From NCBI GenBank assembly GCA_027257055.1, contig JAPVLO010000019.1, positions 10,559,001 through 10,623,000 on the forward strand: 64,000 nt of DNA, read 5' to 3'. The stretch comes from Cephalopachus bancanus. Taxonomy: Eukaryota; Chordata; Mammalia; Primates; Tarsiidae. Both the position numbers and the translations under genes were made by a program. Of this stretch, positions 1 to 11,254 are shown one piece after another. The first letter of the stretch is position 1. Every line of letters starts with the position of its first letter. The notes under the pieces were generated by a model that did no database searches, was not told the DNA's origin, and saw only the letters and a program-made list of their open reading frames with translations.

Positions 1-684
1 ATGACTGGAGACATCTAAGCAAGAATTTTTTTTTTAAGTTAAAAATTGTGTTTCTTAAAGAACAGTATTAGCTCCTTACATTGACTACCAAAATGATAAC
101 TTCTGAAAGGAAATAGGTATATGAGCAACTATAGAAACCATATATTTTATAGTAGTATTTAGTCCAAGTTTTGATCTTTGATTACTTCAAAATTTGAAAA
201 GAAACTGTTTTATTCAACTCACCTAATCTTTTCAGTGTGACCTATATTTTTCATCATTTGCTATTTTTCCAAGCTGATAACAGGTTATTCTGGTTAAGCT
301 TGATACTTTTATTATCCTACTTCTCAAGGTCAAAATTATCATCATGTCTTATCAATTTTACCCCTACATTTTTTCATTTCCATAAACTTCTATCCATTTC
401 AACTGCTATTACATGTTCAGAATTTCCTTATGCATTTTTAGCACTTATTATCCCTAATTACTTTTATATTAAAATAAGTATTGACCCCACTACAAACTGG
501 GGAAGTAGCATCCCTAAGAAAGACAACCATAAATTTAATTCATTAACTAATTAAAACCAGCTTTTGTCAATCTACTTTTAAGTATAAACCACCATTTGAG
601 TATATATTGAAGTTTTACAGATTACTACAGCAAACCTTCTACTGTTTTATAAAATTTAATTTAATTTTCTTGACAAATAATCAT
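1..684. other. No recognisable feature
   Basis: AT-rich sequence with no repeat family or conserved coding signal that I recognise. A 105-codon open frame at 237-554 has low-complexity hydrophobic composition and no motif; I do not call it a gene. Confidence 0.5.
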
Positions 685-2340
685 TGTATGTATGTATAGG
701 GTACAATGTGATGTTATTATTTATGTAAACATATATTTACATATTATGAAATTATTAAATCAAGCTAATTATACATCTATCACCTCACATATTTATTATT
801 TATATGTTGTCAGAACAATTAAAATCTATTCTCTCAGCTATTTTGAAATAAAAAATACATTATTATTAACTACAGTCATCATATTGTACAAAAGATTTTT
901 ACAATAGAAATAAAATCTATTTCTTCTAACTAAAACTTTGTATCCTTTGATTATCTTCCCTGTCCTTCTGTTCCCCATGTTCTCAGTCTCTGGTGGTGTC
1001 CATCATTTTTCTCTCTTTTATGAATTTGACTTTTGTAGATTCCATGTAAAAGTGAGATTACACAGTATTTCTCTTTCTGTGTCTAATTTACTTCAGTTAA
1101 CACAATTTCCCTCTGGTTCACCCACATCATCACAAATGGAAGGTTTCCTTCTTTATTAAGATTGAATGGCATTCTATTGTGAATATAAACCACATTTTGT
1201 TTATCCACTCATTCATTGATGCATACTTAGTTTGCTTCCACATACTGGCTATTGCAAATAGTGCTGCAATGGACATATCTCTTTGCAATTATCTCTGTCA
1301 CATACTGATTTCATTTCCTTTGGATATATACTAAGAAATGTGACTGCTGGATGATGGATATGACAATTATATTTTAAGTTTATTGAAGAATCTCTTTACT
1401 GTTTTTCATCATGGCTATAATTTTTCTCAGAAATAGAAAAACAATTCTAAAATTTATTTGGTATCACAAAAGACTCCAGATAGCCAAAGCAATCTTGAAA
1501 AAAAAATAAAGCTGAAGACATCACTGTTTGATTTTAAGACATATTACAAAGCAATAGTAGTCATAACAGCATGAAACTGGCATATAAACTGACACACTGA
1601 CCAATGGAATAGGATTGAAAGTCAGAAATAAACCCACACATTTGTGGTCAATTGATTTTCACCAAAGATGCCAAGAATATACTGTGGGAAAGGACAGTCT
1701 TTTCAGTAAGTATTAGGATCACTGAATATCCACATACAGAAGGATGAAATTGAACCCCTATCACACACTATATACAAAATCAACTCAAAATCAAATAAAC
1801 TCTTAAATATGACTTGAAACTGTAAAGCTATTAGAAGAAAACACAGAGGAAAAGTTCCATGACATTGGTTTATGTGGTGATTTCTAAGATATGACTCAAA
1901 AGCACAAGCAACTAAAGCCAAAATAGACAAAATGGGATTACACCAACCAAAAAGCTTCCTGCACAGCAAAGGAAACAATTAACAGAGTGAAGAGACAACC
2001 TATGGATTGGGAGAAAATATTTACAAACCATGCATGTGTGAAGGGATTAAATACACAAAATATATCTTAAAACAACCTAATAGCCATAAAACAATTAGTT
2101 TAGATTAAAATGGTCAAAAGACCTCAATAGACATTTCTTAATAGAGAAAATACAAGTGGTCAAAAGATATGTTTTTTAAAATGCTCAACATCATGAGGAA
2201 ATGCAAATCGAAACTGCCATGAGATGTCACCTTACAGATGTTACACTGGTTATTATAGAAAAATAACAATTGTTGGTGAAGTGGGGAAAAAAAAGAACAC
2301 TTATACACTAGTAGTAGAAATGTAAATTAGTACAGTTCCC
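685..2340 (-). mobile_element. Old L1 (L1MA/L1MB-like) with 5' inversion
   Basis: Positions 685 to about 1424 read as the reverse complement of an old L1 3' UTR plus the ORF2 C-terminal end; the text 'gctgcaatggacatatctctttgcaattatctc' type region near 1260-1300 is the usual antisense ORF2 landmark. From about 1426 to 2335 the sequence is L1 ORF2 in the sense direction, from the region encoding 'aaattcatatggaa'-like text to the stretch just before the direct arm begins. In L1 coordinates the two arms meet with almost no gap or overlap, which is what twin priming produces: on the minus strand the 5' part is inverted and the 3' part direct. Many indels and stops mark it as old and dead. The exact subfamily is not assigned and target-site duplications were not found. 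Confidence 0.85.
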
Positions 2341-2411
2341 ATAATTTTCAGGCAACATATTTACAATTTTGGTAATCTAAGATAGATATGAATATATACG
2401 ATCTTATATCT

Positions 2412-2645
2412 TGCTGTAGACCAAATGTTTCTGTCCCCCAAAAATTCATATGCTGATATTCTGACTCCCAGTGTGACATTTTGTGAGCTAGGAGGCAGGC
2501 CCTCACCAGACACCAAATTTGTTGATACTTTGATCTATGAGTTCTCGGCTTTCAGAACTGTGGTAAATAAATGTGTTGTTTATAAGACACAAAAATTGTC
2601 TTATAAAATGAAACTTTATTATAGCAGCCTGAAAAGACTAAGGCA
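2412..2645 (+). mobile_element. MLT1-like MaLR LTR remnant, internally deleted
   Basis: The segment opens with 'ccaaatgtttctgtccccc' and 'aaaattcatatgctgat' and ends with 'tcagaactgtggtaaataaatg' and 'tagcagcctgaaaagacta'. These are recognisable start and end blocks of MLT1-type LTRs of the MaLR group. The middle (normally well over 100 bp) is missing, so the two ends lie unusually close together. Near the end a 10-bp perfect inverted repeat (2580-2589 and 2597-2606) forms a short hairpin. No internal retroviral sequence adjoins it. The family call is from memory of consensus features. Confidence 0.65.
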
Positions 2646-2669
2646 CTCTTCGTTGCTTATTCTATTCTA

Positions 2670-2870
2670 TTCTACCAACACTTGAAAAACATTTATTGAG
2701 CAACTGTGTTCTGGGTTCTGGGACTATAACAATAAAGTGGATAATATCCCTGCTATCCTGAAATCACAATGTAGCAGGAAGGTAAGAATACAGTTTGAAT
2801 AAGCAAATTAAATTAATAAATGTCAAATAATAAAAATTATATTTCAGTGTTGCAAAGAACAAGGATTAAA
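2670..2870 (+). repeat. Possible ancient LINE-like fragment
   Basis: The text 'aaaaacatttattgagcaac' followed by 'ctgggactataacaataaag' and 'tccctgctatcctgaaatc' resembles a very common ancient mammalian repeat 3' region (L2 or L1ME class). Divergence is too high for me to assign the family or edges. The remainder up to 3237 shows nothing recognisable. Confidence 0.35.
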
Positions 2871-3237
2871 AGCCCCCTAATGCCATTAAGATGATCACTC
2901 TCCTATGTGATACAATGAATTATCTCAAAACATTTGCCATTCAGATTTTTCAGTTGCATGGAGATCCCTGATTGTTCCTTTCTTACCCAAGAGGAAGGCT
3001 ACTTGCAGAATCTGAGTTTTCCAGAGGAATTCCTTGTATTGTTGGATCAGTTACATTGGATCTAGTTGGTGCAGAGTGATATATTTATATATTACTACAA
3101 TCAACTCAGTTGGTCCTTAATAAGCTTAATTTTCCACATATTAATAAAGATTTATTGATGTGGTTAGTTACAAAAATTTGAAAGAAACTCTTCTTAGAAT
3201 TATGATACTATATCATTGGGGGAATATCTAGCCACAC

Positions 3238-3560
3238 AATAACTAACTTATAGCCGGGCTCGGTGGCTCAGCCTGTAATCCCGCGCCTTTGGGAGGCTGA
3301 GGTGAGTGGATTGCCTGAGCCCGCGGGTTCGAGACCCGCCTGGGCAGCGAGACCTCATCTCTACAATAAATCAAAAAATCAGCCGGGTGTGGTAGCGCAT
3401 GCCTATAATTCTGGTTACTCGGAAGGCTGAGGCGGAAGGATTGCCGGAGCCCAGCAGGTCGAGGCTGTGATGGCCGGGAGCGGCCACTGCACTCCAGTCT
3501 GGGCGACAGAGTGAGACTCCAACTCAAAAATAAAATAAAATAAAATAAATAACTAACTTA
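3238..3560 (+). mobile_element. Young lineage-specific Alu with target-site duplication
   Basis: A dimeric Alu runs from 3253 to 3526, followed by a short (AAAAT)n tail. Its left arm reads gccgggctcggtggctcag rather than the human ggctcacgcc form, the arm linker contains aataaatcaaaaaatcagcc, and the body ends gagactccaactca. It also lacks the 'acttgg' block in 'cctgggcagcgagacctc'. The internal Pol III B box (gggttcgagac) is intact. The 13-bp duplication aataactaactta flanks it at 3238-3250 and 3548-3560 with no mismatch, which points to a recent insertion. As a SINE it depends on L1 machinery in trans. Confidence 0.95.
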
Positions 3561-4232
3561 TTTGCATATGTATTTTATAGAGGCACTTGATAGCCACAGA
3601 AAAGAAAAATCTAGACATAATATTATGATGTGATAAAACTTAAAAAGAGTAGGTTATGCACAGGTGTAACGTAGCAACCCTAGTTTATACAGATCAGATA
3701 TGAATGTATCTGGAGCACTATGAACAACTCCTGGAAGTGATTTGCCCTAAAACATCAGGAAAAAGACAAATGGAAAGAAATTTAGAGAAGACAGAGTATA
3801 TTAAAATATTAAATATGAATAAGTTGTTAAAAGAAAGAAGGAAAGGTCAGGTTAGTGCTCGTCTGTTGATTTAAGTATATAAATAAACATAAAGGAGACC
3901 AGAAGAATGGTTCAAAGTCCTTTGAATTGAAGTAAAAGGTTTTGTTTGCCCTCAGTCAAAATGGCTAAAGCTAAAAAAAAATTTAACACAAAAAAGTTAT
4001 TATATGTTTCCATTATATTTTTATTTTCTGCTGAAAGTTCCCCAGACCAGTGAATAAGACTTTTTCAAATTACTGATAGGAACTACAGCGGAACAACGTT
4101 TCCTACCATTCTGGACCACATTCCTGCATTTCACTACTAATGCCAAATGAAGGATCAAGATCAGAGATGTTACCAATTTTGTTGATGTTGTATCTTCAGG
4201 ACTCAGACGTGTGCCCAGTGCAGAATAAGTCC
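3561..4232. other. No recognisable feature
   Basis: Unassigned AT-rich sequence between two Alus. No coding or repeat signature that I can support. Confidence 0.5.
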
Positions 4233-4580
4233 CCAAATATACATACATACATACATACATATATATATTTTTGTTTTTTTGTTTTTTTGTTTTTTTTTGA
4301 GTTGGAGTCTCACTCTGTCACCCAGACTGGAGTGCAGTGGCCGCTCCCGGCCACCGCAGTCTCGACCTGCTGGGCTCCGGCGATCCTTCCGCCTCAGCCT
4401 TCCACGTAGCCGGAATTACAGACATGCGCTACCACGCCGGGCTGATTTTTTGATTTATTGTAGAGATGAGGTCTCGCTGCCCAGGCGGGTCTCGAACCCG
4501 CGGGCTCAGGCTATCCACTTAACTCAGCCTCCCAAAGGTGCGGGATTACAGGCTGAGCCACCGAGCCCGGCCCAAATATA
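4233..4580 (-). mobile_element. Young lineage-specific Alu with microsatellite tail
   Basis: Antisense Alu of the same young type as the copy at 3253, ending at about 4571 with ccgagcccggc. It carries the shortened 'gaggtctcgctgcccagg' junction. The flanking duplication ccaaatata occurs at 4233-4241 and 4572-4580. Between the left duplication and the T-run lies (catacatacatac)n grading into (TA)n, so the A-tail end has turned into a microsatellite. Open frames over this element are Alu sequence, not genes. Confidence 0.92.
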
Positions 4581-5245
4581 TTTTAAATAAAATTGTTGAA
4601 TGGAGATCAAAATTTAAATAGAAAGAACTGGACATTGATGTAGTGTCAAACTAAGGGAACAGATTTTATATTGTGAATCAGGATTGAAATGAGGACCAAT
4701 GGTTTTTTAATCTAATAAGATTAGGTTATGTAAACAGGAAAAACAACAATAATAACAACCACATACCACTATGTAAATGACTTGAGGAGACCATAAATTT
4801 ATTTCCCTGTTGTGAAGTGTGTCTAATATCTTTAGACACCCACATCCGTAACAATGGATTCATCTTGTAGCCCATACCATTTACCTTATTTGAGATCCAA
4901 AAGGCATTATCTCCTCTAACCTGCTGCAAATGATTTTGACAGATAATACTTGCTTGAGGTTGTGATCAAGACCTCTAAAGGACAGAGCATATGGAGCTTT
5001 TTGATTTGTGAGGACATGATAGCTAGAGAGGAGTAATGGTAATTCCTTTTCTGCTAGCGTCTCTCATCAGGGGTTACCAGAGATACATTTCTTTGGATTG
5101 ATGAAAAGGCAGACTATGTAGGTAATAAAAAAAAGTCACTAACTTTTGCTTAAGCTATTTTATATATTCTCATTAAAAAAGAGTCATACACAACGATTCA
5201 ATTATAAAGTAGATAAAGAAAAACAAAAAACCCCACTTAGTCTTA
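4581..5245. other. No recognisable feature
   Basis: Unassigned sequence with no gene or repeat signal that I recognise. Confidence 0.5.
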
Positions 5246-5606
5246 CTCCATTTTTGTTTTATTTATTTATTTGTTTGTTTATCTATTTGTTTGTTTGTTT
5301 ATTTATTTATTTATTGAGTTGGAGTCTCACTCTGTCGCCCAGACTGGAGTGCAGTGGCCGCTCCCAGCCACCGCAGCCTTGACCTGCTGGGCTCCAGCGA
5401 TCCTTTCGCTTCAGCCTTCCAAGTAGCTGGAACTACAGGTGCGCGCTACCACGCCCGGCTGATTTTTTGATTTATTGTAGAGAGGAGGTCTCGCCAAGTT
5501 GCCCTGGCGGGTCTCGAACCCGAGGGCTCAGGCATTCTACTCACCTCATCCTCCCAAGGCGAGGGATTACAGGCTGAGCCACCGATCCTGGCTCCATTTT
5601 TGTTTT
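5246..5606 (-). mobile_element. Young lineage-specific Alu (non-deleted form)
   Basis: Antisense Alu with its body from about 5315 to 5591. It keeps the 'tctcgccaagttgccctgg' junction, so it belongs to the form without the small left-arm deletion seen in the copies at 3253 and 4242. The tail has become (TTTA)n/(TTTG)n. A 15-bp duplication, ctccatttttgtttt, flanks it at 5246-5260 and 5592-5606. Confidence 0.93.
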
Positions 5607-8600
5607 TATGTATTTCTTAATCTGTCCTCCTGTAAAATATCTGCCTGTACTGTACACTTAAAAATTTTGCTTCAGGTATATTAAGCATTACTCACTTTTA
5701 ATTTTAAAAATGCTTCCAAATGATTTAGCATATGATTATAAGTGTGCTTGGGGACATATGTATTGAAATCAACAATTCAGATTAAGAGCTTGCCTGTAAA
5801 ATTATGGTCAGAAGATATTACTAAGGATATTCAGGGCTCTACTTCTTAATGGTGTGTTATCGTGTGAAAGGAAGTTCTGACCAGATTTATTAGGATAAGA
5901 GTCACAAAGTCAAAGCTCAAACCCAAAGACATAAGCAGAAAGCAGAGCCAGGTTAAGAAGAAAGGGCATAAGCATACGAGATGAGGGATTTAATTGAAAA
6001 CAGAGGCAGTAAATAAGACAGCTTAAAAATCTAAAAGATTGTCCAGAGTAGGTTAAGAAAAAGGTACCAGTTAACCTGTTTCCATTTTTAATGCTTCTAT
6101 TCAAATTCCCTGCCTCCTTAGATTAGAGTGTCAAATCAAAATTATATCAATATATTAGAGTAGCTTGATATACACCCCATATATTTACTTTCTTCCCTGT
6201 GAAATCCTCTTTCCACTGAGTGGATTTTACTTTACTGCCACACTGAAGTCTTGTTTTTGCCAGCAGTTTCCTTACTGACTCTTCTTCTTTTTTTTTTTAA
6301 TGAGATCTACATTGTTTCAGATGGAGGTTTCTCCTTCAACCTGGGCCCCAGAATGACAGTGGCTGGAGCAGAGCCAAGATAATTTGCAATGATCATGCAG
6401 TGTAAGTGACAAATGAATGCATGTTACTGTAAGTCGTTGAAATGTTGGTGACAAATGTTACCACATCATCTCTAATGGCTAAACGAATTTCGCACTCATT
6501 GCTTATGCATAATAATGATCATAAATATGACATAAAATAGCACTTAACTTTGGGAATAGGCCTTTCTATTAAAATGTAATTCAGGAACCTCATAATTACC
6601 TCTTTTATGATCTGATTCTTACCTTTAGCTGTATAGCTAAGATATGGATTTATACACTTGCATATAAGCAAGTGGATATTGCACACTACAGACTGAGTAC
6701 TCTGAGTAAATCTGTAGTTCTTCCCTAATGTGATTTTTAACTGAATCATAATACCTGTGGTTCGAGATTTTGATCTTTTATGCTAGTCTTTACTTTTTGA
6801 TTTTTTATAAAGCCTTGTAAAATTTCAGAAAAACTTTCAATATACTTTGAGTTCTCAAAATTGCCTTCTTTAGATCATTTGACATATAAATCCTTAGATA
6901 AAATGTGAGTGTGAGTAATATTCTGTTGATATCTTAGCAAACTGTCCATCTTGAATAGATACCAAATTTTAAAATAATAGGAAAGATCATGTAAAATGTG
7001 TTTAAATAAATCATATTTCATCCTATCCTATAGTAATAGTATTTCCTTTTAGGGTGTTTTATCTTTAGTACTTTGTTACTTTAGTGCTTAATTCTTAGAA
7101 AATTACATCCATATATCTTGATTATGCTATGTATTTGGGTAGTATGCAGAAGAGGGAACAAGCTGCTAATAATGATAGACTTGCCTTTTTTAACCTTTCA
7201 GAAATGTTACATATAACCTCTATTATGTCCAAATATATTTGAACTATAAAAGTTGAATAAGCAGGAGTCTTTTCTTTAAGAATCCACAAAATGTGGAAAT
7301 GGGAGAAAGGCTGTACTGACACATCTCCCAAGGGCTCAGAAGTCATCCTTACGATAGAAAAACATGTGAATCTGATATAGCTTTAGGAAGAACTTTGCAA
7401 ACAACTAATATTACCAAAGGAAAGTCTGCACTATCAGGAGTGACCTCATTACATGAGATTTTTATGTTCAGAGAGAGAATGCTACTCATAACACAAGTTA
7501 ATTTCACCAGAGATATTACAATGATTGTTCTCTAGGTAGCAATGGAATATTAATCTTTCATTTGGTATGAAACCAGTCACATATCTGTTAATAGAAATTC
7601 AGAAGACTTTTATGACCTTTTTATTGATGTGAGATTTTGTAAGTGCATGATTCCAGATTCCCTTTAAAGTGGGTCATGTGTTTTATGAAGACATGTCAGA
7701 ATTATGAACAACTGTAATCTCAGTACTGAAAAGACCATCCATTACATCATTTCTCTTATCCTGCATAGCAAAATTAATGCAATGTTTAAAAGCAACATTT
7801 ATTAACACAACTGGCTTTGTCTGCTCAAAGTTTTAAAATCGTAAGTGGCTCTTGAGCTTTCCCACCCACTGATTTTTAGTTCAGTTGACATTTTAACTGA
7901 TAATCAAATCCTACATCATTCCTTGATGGTATTTATGTAATGGAAATCAACCAAAGCAACTTAAAAACAGCTTTAAAAAGTAATTGTGCTTAATGATAAC
8001 TTATGCGGCGAATCCAACTCTCACTTAGAGGATAAGGATATCTGGGGAAGATGTTTTATTATAAAAAGCAAAAAACTATGCTCTATTTTTACTTTTGGTG
8101 AGCATGTGGAGAGGAAAATAATCTCCAGACTCTCCATCAAACAGCCATGTTTCTCAAAGGCAAGGATTTTTCCTTGTTCTTCATAAGAGAACTCATTCCC
8201 ACAAAAGGCTCTGAGCTATGAGTTCCCGAAAAGGTCTATTTTATATAAATCAACCATTTCCTTGAAATATTTTAATTCTGGTACTTAACTGAATCTAAGT
8301 CTTTCTCCCATTAATCACCCCCAATTTGATCAATTTCTTATCAGTTTTCTCAGATAAAGAGATATTCTATTACCACAATCACACAAGTTTTGCAAAAGAA
8401 AGGCAAAGTTCTCTTTTCTCCCCACTAAACTTTCTCATACATAACTCTGTCTGATCGTCAGCTCTCCCCTACCTGTAGATTTTCACACACTAATATTATA
8501 TCTTTGTAATCTTTCAACTGCTAAAATATTCCTTTTATAAAACTGACAAATACCAAGAATTGGTGCCACCACTATCTCTTGTCTTCAGTCTCATAGATCA

Positions 8601-8947
8601 CTCTTATTGAACCTGGCCCCAGCTTTAGAATCATTTTCCATAGAGTGAGTATTCCTGGAAGTCACCATTAATCCATATAAGTGCACTCTCAAGAACTTTC
8701 ATTTCTGCTTACTATCTAACATTCACTTCTGCTCAGAATCTGAAGCTTTCTCATTCATCCCCATTTCCTGACATCATTATTGAGAAATTAAATGTTTATG
8801 TGATGACCCTCTGTCACTACTACATAGTCTTTTTTAAAAAAAACAATCTGTTTAGCTGCATGGATTTTCATCAAATTCCTTTTTTGTCCTTATTGAAATA
8901 GCTACAATTTGTATCTAACCATCAATAGGAATTATTGTTTTTAAGAC
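5607..8947. other. Long stretch without recognisable features
   Basis: About 3.3 kb of AT-rich sequence in which I recognise no repeat family, RNA gene or exon. Open frames (for example 7122-7346 minus and 7986-8186 plus) are short, lack motifs and look random. Very old degenerate repeats could be present but cannot be supported by reading alone. Confidence 0.5.
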
Positions 8948-9282
8948 ACAAATCTCTAAGGCTAGGCATGGTGGCTCACACCTATAATCCCAGCACATTG
9001 GAAGGCTGAGATGAGAGGATTTCCTGAGCCTAGGGGTTTGAGACCAGCTTGGGCAACTTGTCAAGACCTTATTTTTATAATAAATCAGAAAAAATTAGCT
9101 GGGCATGATGGTGCACCCCTGTGATTCTAGCTACTTGGAAGGCTGAGGTGGAAGGAACACCTGAACCAAGCAGGTTGAGGCTTCAGTGGCCATGAGTGTG
9201 CCACTGCCCTCCAGTCTGGGTAACAGAGTGAGAGTCCAACTAAAAAAATAAAAAAGAAAGAAAAAAAAAGATACAAATCTCT
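8948..9282 (+). mobile_element. Intermediate-age Alu of the same lineage
   Basis: Alu body 8961-9240 plus an A-rich tail to about 9271. It has the ordinary start ggctcacacctataatccc, but already has the lineage linker aataaatcagaaaaaattagc and the end gagagtccaactaaa. It keeps 'gggcaacttgtcaagacc'. The duplication acaaatctct flanks it at 8948-8957 and 9273-9282. It looks like a step between standard old Alus and the young GC-rich copies. Confidence 0.9.
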
Positions 9283-9743
9283 GATCGATCTCCCTGTCTT
9301 TGCCCTCTACCCCTTTGTTTTTATAAATCATTTCCTATGGAAACTGCACCCTTTACTTTCAGTATACCTCTCCATACTTCTCTTTTTATATTTCTCACAG
9401 CATATAAACACCTTCTTCACCTCCGTTGCCATGATCCAGTCTGAATCGTCATTGAAATGTTACCCCTCCCTTCCTGACATTCTGCCATGTTCATCCATCA
9501 ATTTCCAACTGTCAGTTAGCATTTATGTATAACTCTTCCAATCCCAAGCTACTCAACCTTAAAAGAGGATAACTTATAACCTCAGTGTTCACCTGCACTA
9601 TAAATTTCAGCTATTCAGTATCTGCTATTTATAAAAATGGTCTACAATTCTTCCATTTTCTTTATCGGTAATTTCTCATCCTATGTTTCTCTATAACCAT
9701 CTCACCAAAATGCTGTCTTTCCATAACATTGCCTATCTCCTGT
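9283..9743. other. No recognisable feature
   Basis: Unassigned sequence between the Alu and the nested repeat complex. Confidence 0.5.
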
Positions 9744-10045
9744 GATTGTGAAGGCCTGAAGCACTGAGGAAGTGATGTTTAAGAAAGGTCTGGGCCATGA
9801 GAAGCAGCCAATCAGACAAAAATCTGGAAGAAGAGCATTTCAGGTGAAGGGAAGAGCAAGTTTGAAGGTCTTGATTCAGGAAATAGTTTGTCTATTATAC
9901 ATAATTTTGTGTGTTAAACAGTTGTATGACTGGAGTATAGTGAGAGGGGCGGTAAATGGGAGATGAGATCTGAGAGGTGGGTAAAGGGCATGTAGAGCCC
10001 TCTAGTCCATGGTGAGAATTCTGGATTTTATTTTAAGTGAAATTC
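9744..10045 (+). repeat. Ancient LINE-like repeat, left part (split)
   Basis: The text 'agagcatttcaggtgaaggg', 'gtagagccctctagtccatgg' and 'ggattttattttaagtgaaat' resembles an old mammalian repeat usually found in L1M/L1ME 3' regions. Its expected continuation (grey text equivalent 'gaagctactggagtgttata', 'agcagagaagtaaattgat') is found only at 12919-12990, after the MER5A and L1 insertions. This shows that one ancestral copy was split. Family naming is uncertain; the split is well supported by reading order. Confidence 0.55.
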
Positions 10046-10137
10046 AGGGTTTCTTAACCCTGACGTTGTTGAGATTTGGGGCCAGATAGTTGTTGTGGGG
10101 CTTCCCCAAGTGTTGTAGCATGTTTAACGTTATTCTT
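10046..10137 (+). mobile_element. MER5A-like hAT MITE, left part
   Basis: Starts 'cagggtttcttaaccctgac' and continues 'ttgagatttggggccagata', matching the opening of MER5A, a non-autonomous hAT-Charlie element. It breaks off at the L1 insertion site and resumes at 12818. Confidence 0.75.
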
Positions 10138-10150
10138 GGGAGAGGTTGGA

Positions 10151-10160
10151 AAGATGGCGG
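10151..10160 (+). promoter_or_regulatory. YY1-like site at the L1 5' end
   Basis: aagatggcgg lies about 14 bases inside the L1 start. In human L1 a YY1 site (core aagatggc) sits at the same place and fixes the transcription start. The position and core match; function is inferred. Confidence 0.55.
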
Positions 10161-10269
10161 TTGAGCCAGTAGGACTATGTGAGTCCCGGTGTGAGTGAGT
10201 GAGTGTTGAAAAATTTTGTGTATGTGCTGGTGGGTGAGTGGACTTGTGAGTGACTGACTGCATGAGGGC

Positions 10270-10640
10270 TAGGGTCTAGCGGACAGGGTTCTCCTGGTGC
10301 AGCAGCTGGTGCCACAGCTGCTAGGCTTGGACCCTAGCAATTCCAGGGACACAAAAGCTGAGTGGCATTTTCTTTTCTTTCCTTTCTTTCCTTTTTTTAT
10401 TTTAAAATAAACGAAACCACTTCTGGGAAGAAAATGCTGGGAGAGACTGCCTAAGTGGGGGCTCGTGAGCAAGTGGCCAGGTCCCTGCTGCAACAGCTGG
10501 TGCTGCAGCTTCTCTGCTTGGTCCCTGGCTCTTCCCAAGTCACAGAAGGAGAGAGTCATTTTTTTTAATGGGCAAAAGTTTTCCTGAAAAGAAGTGGCAG
10601 GGAGAGACTTGCCCCAGGCTCTCCCTCACCATTGCAACAG
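10270..10640 (+). repeat. Imperfect tandem duplication in L1 5' UTR
   Basis: Two units of about 190 bp line up. The first contains 'cagcagctggtgccacagctg' and 'gggacacaaaagctgagtgg'. The second contains 'caacagctggtgctgcagctt', 'agtcacagaaggagagagtc' and then 'aagtggcagggagagactt'. A smaller repeat of about 40 bp follows (10600-10640 and 10641-10682, both starting gagagact and containing ccaggct and ctcacca). The arrangement recalls the monomer promoters of rodent L1s, though only two units are seen. Confidence 0.65.
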
Positions 10641-11254
10641 GAGAGACTGCCAGCTCCAGGCTTTGCCTCACCAATTCAGCACCTGGCAGGGCACTGGCAA
10701 CAGGGGCTGTGGAGGGAGTCCAGAGGCAAAGTCCCAAGGAAGAGAAGAGAGGCAGCCCACCACCATATTAAAGGCAGGGGCAGGAAAGTGCTCCAACTTG
10801 CTCACCACAGAGCAACAGACCTGATATATGACTGGTCGATCAACTACTCAGGGATTGATTGTGATCCGGAGGTAATATCCTGAAAGCACAAACTTCGGAG
10901 GGACCCGATGAGTGCTGAGTTCCAGGTGCCCCACTTTCTACCCTGATCCAGCTGTGGGACAAAGGATGTGACCAGAAAAGGGTGAGAAAGGACTCCAAAG
11001 AGATCAGTGAACAAATCCCGAACCTGGATTAAGGAATAATAGAGGACTGAGCAAACAGAAGGGAAAGCTCCTCCCACTGACACTGAATAACAGAACTAAA
11101 GAGAAAAACAAGAGATCTGTCACAAATAAGGAAAAACCAAAGGAAAACAACAGACAATTTCAAGTGGACAAAAGAAAGAATTCCTGAAAAATCAGATCTT
11201 GGTGCCCAAACAATGGAAGTCACTAACAACTGGCCCCATAATATGACAGGGATT

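Noticed and set aside
10568..10883. Three overlapping open frames on the plus strand
   Set aside because: All lie within the L1 5' UTR in different frames with no shared motif; a by-product of GC content and the local tandem repeats.
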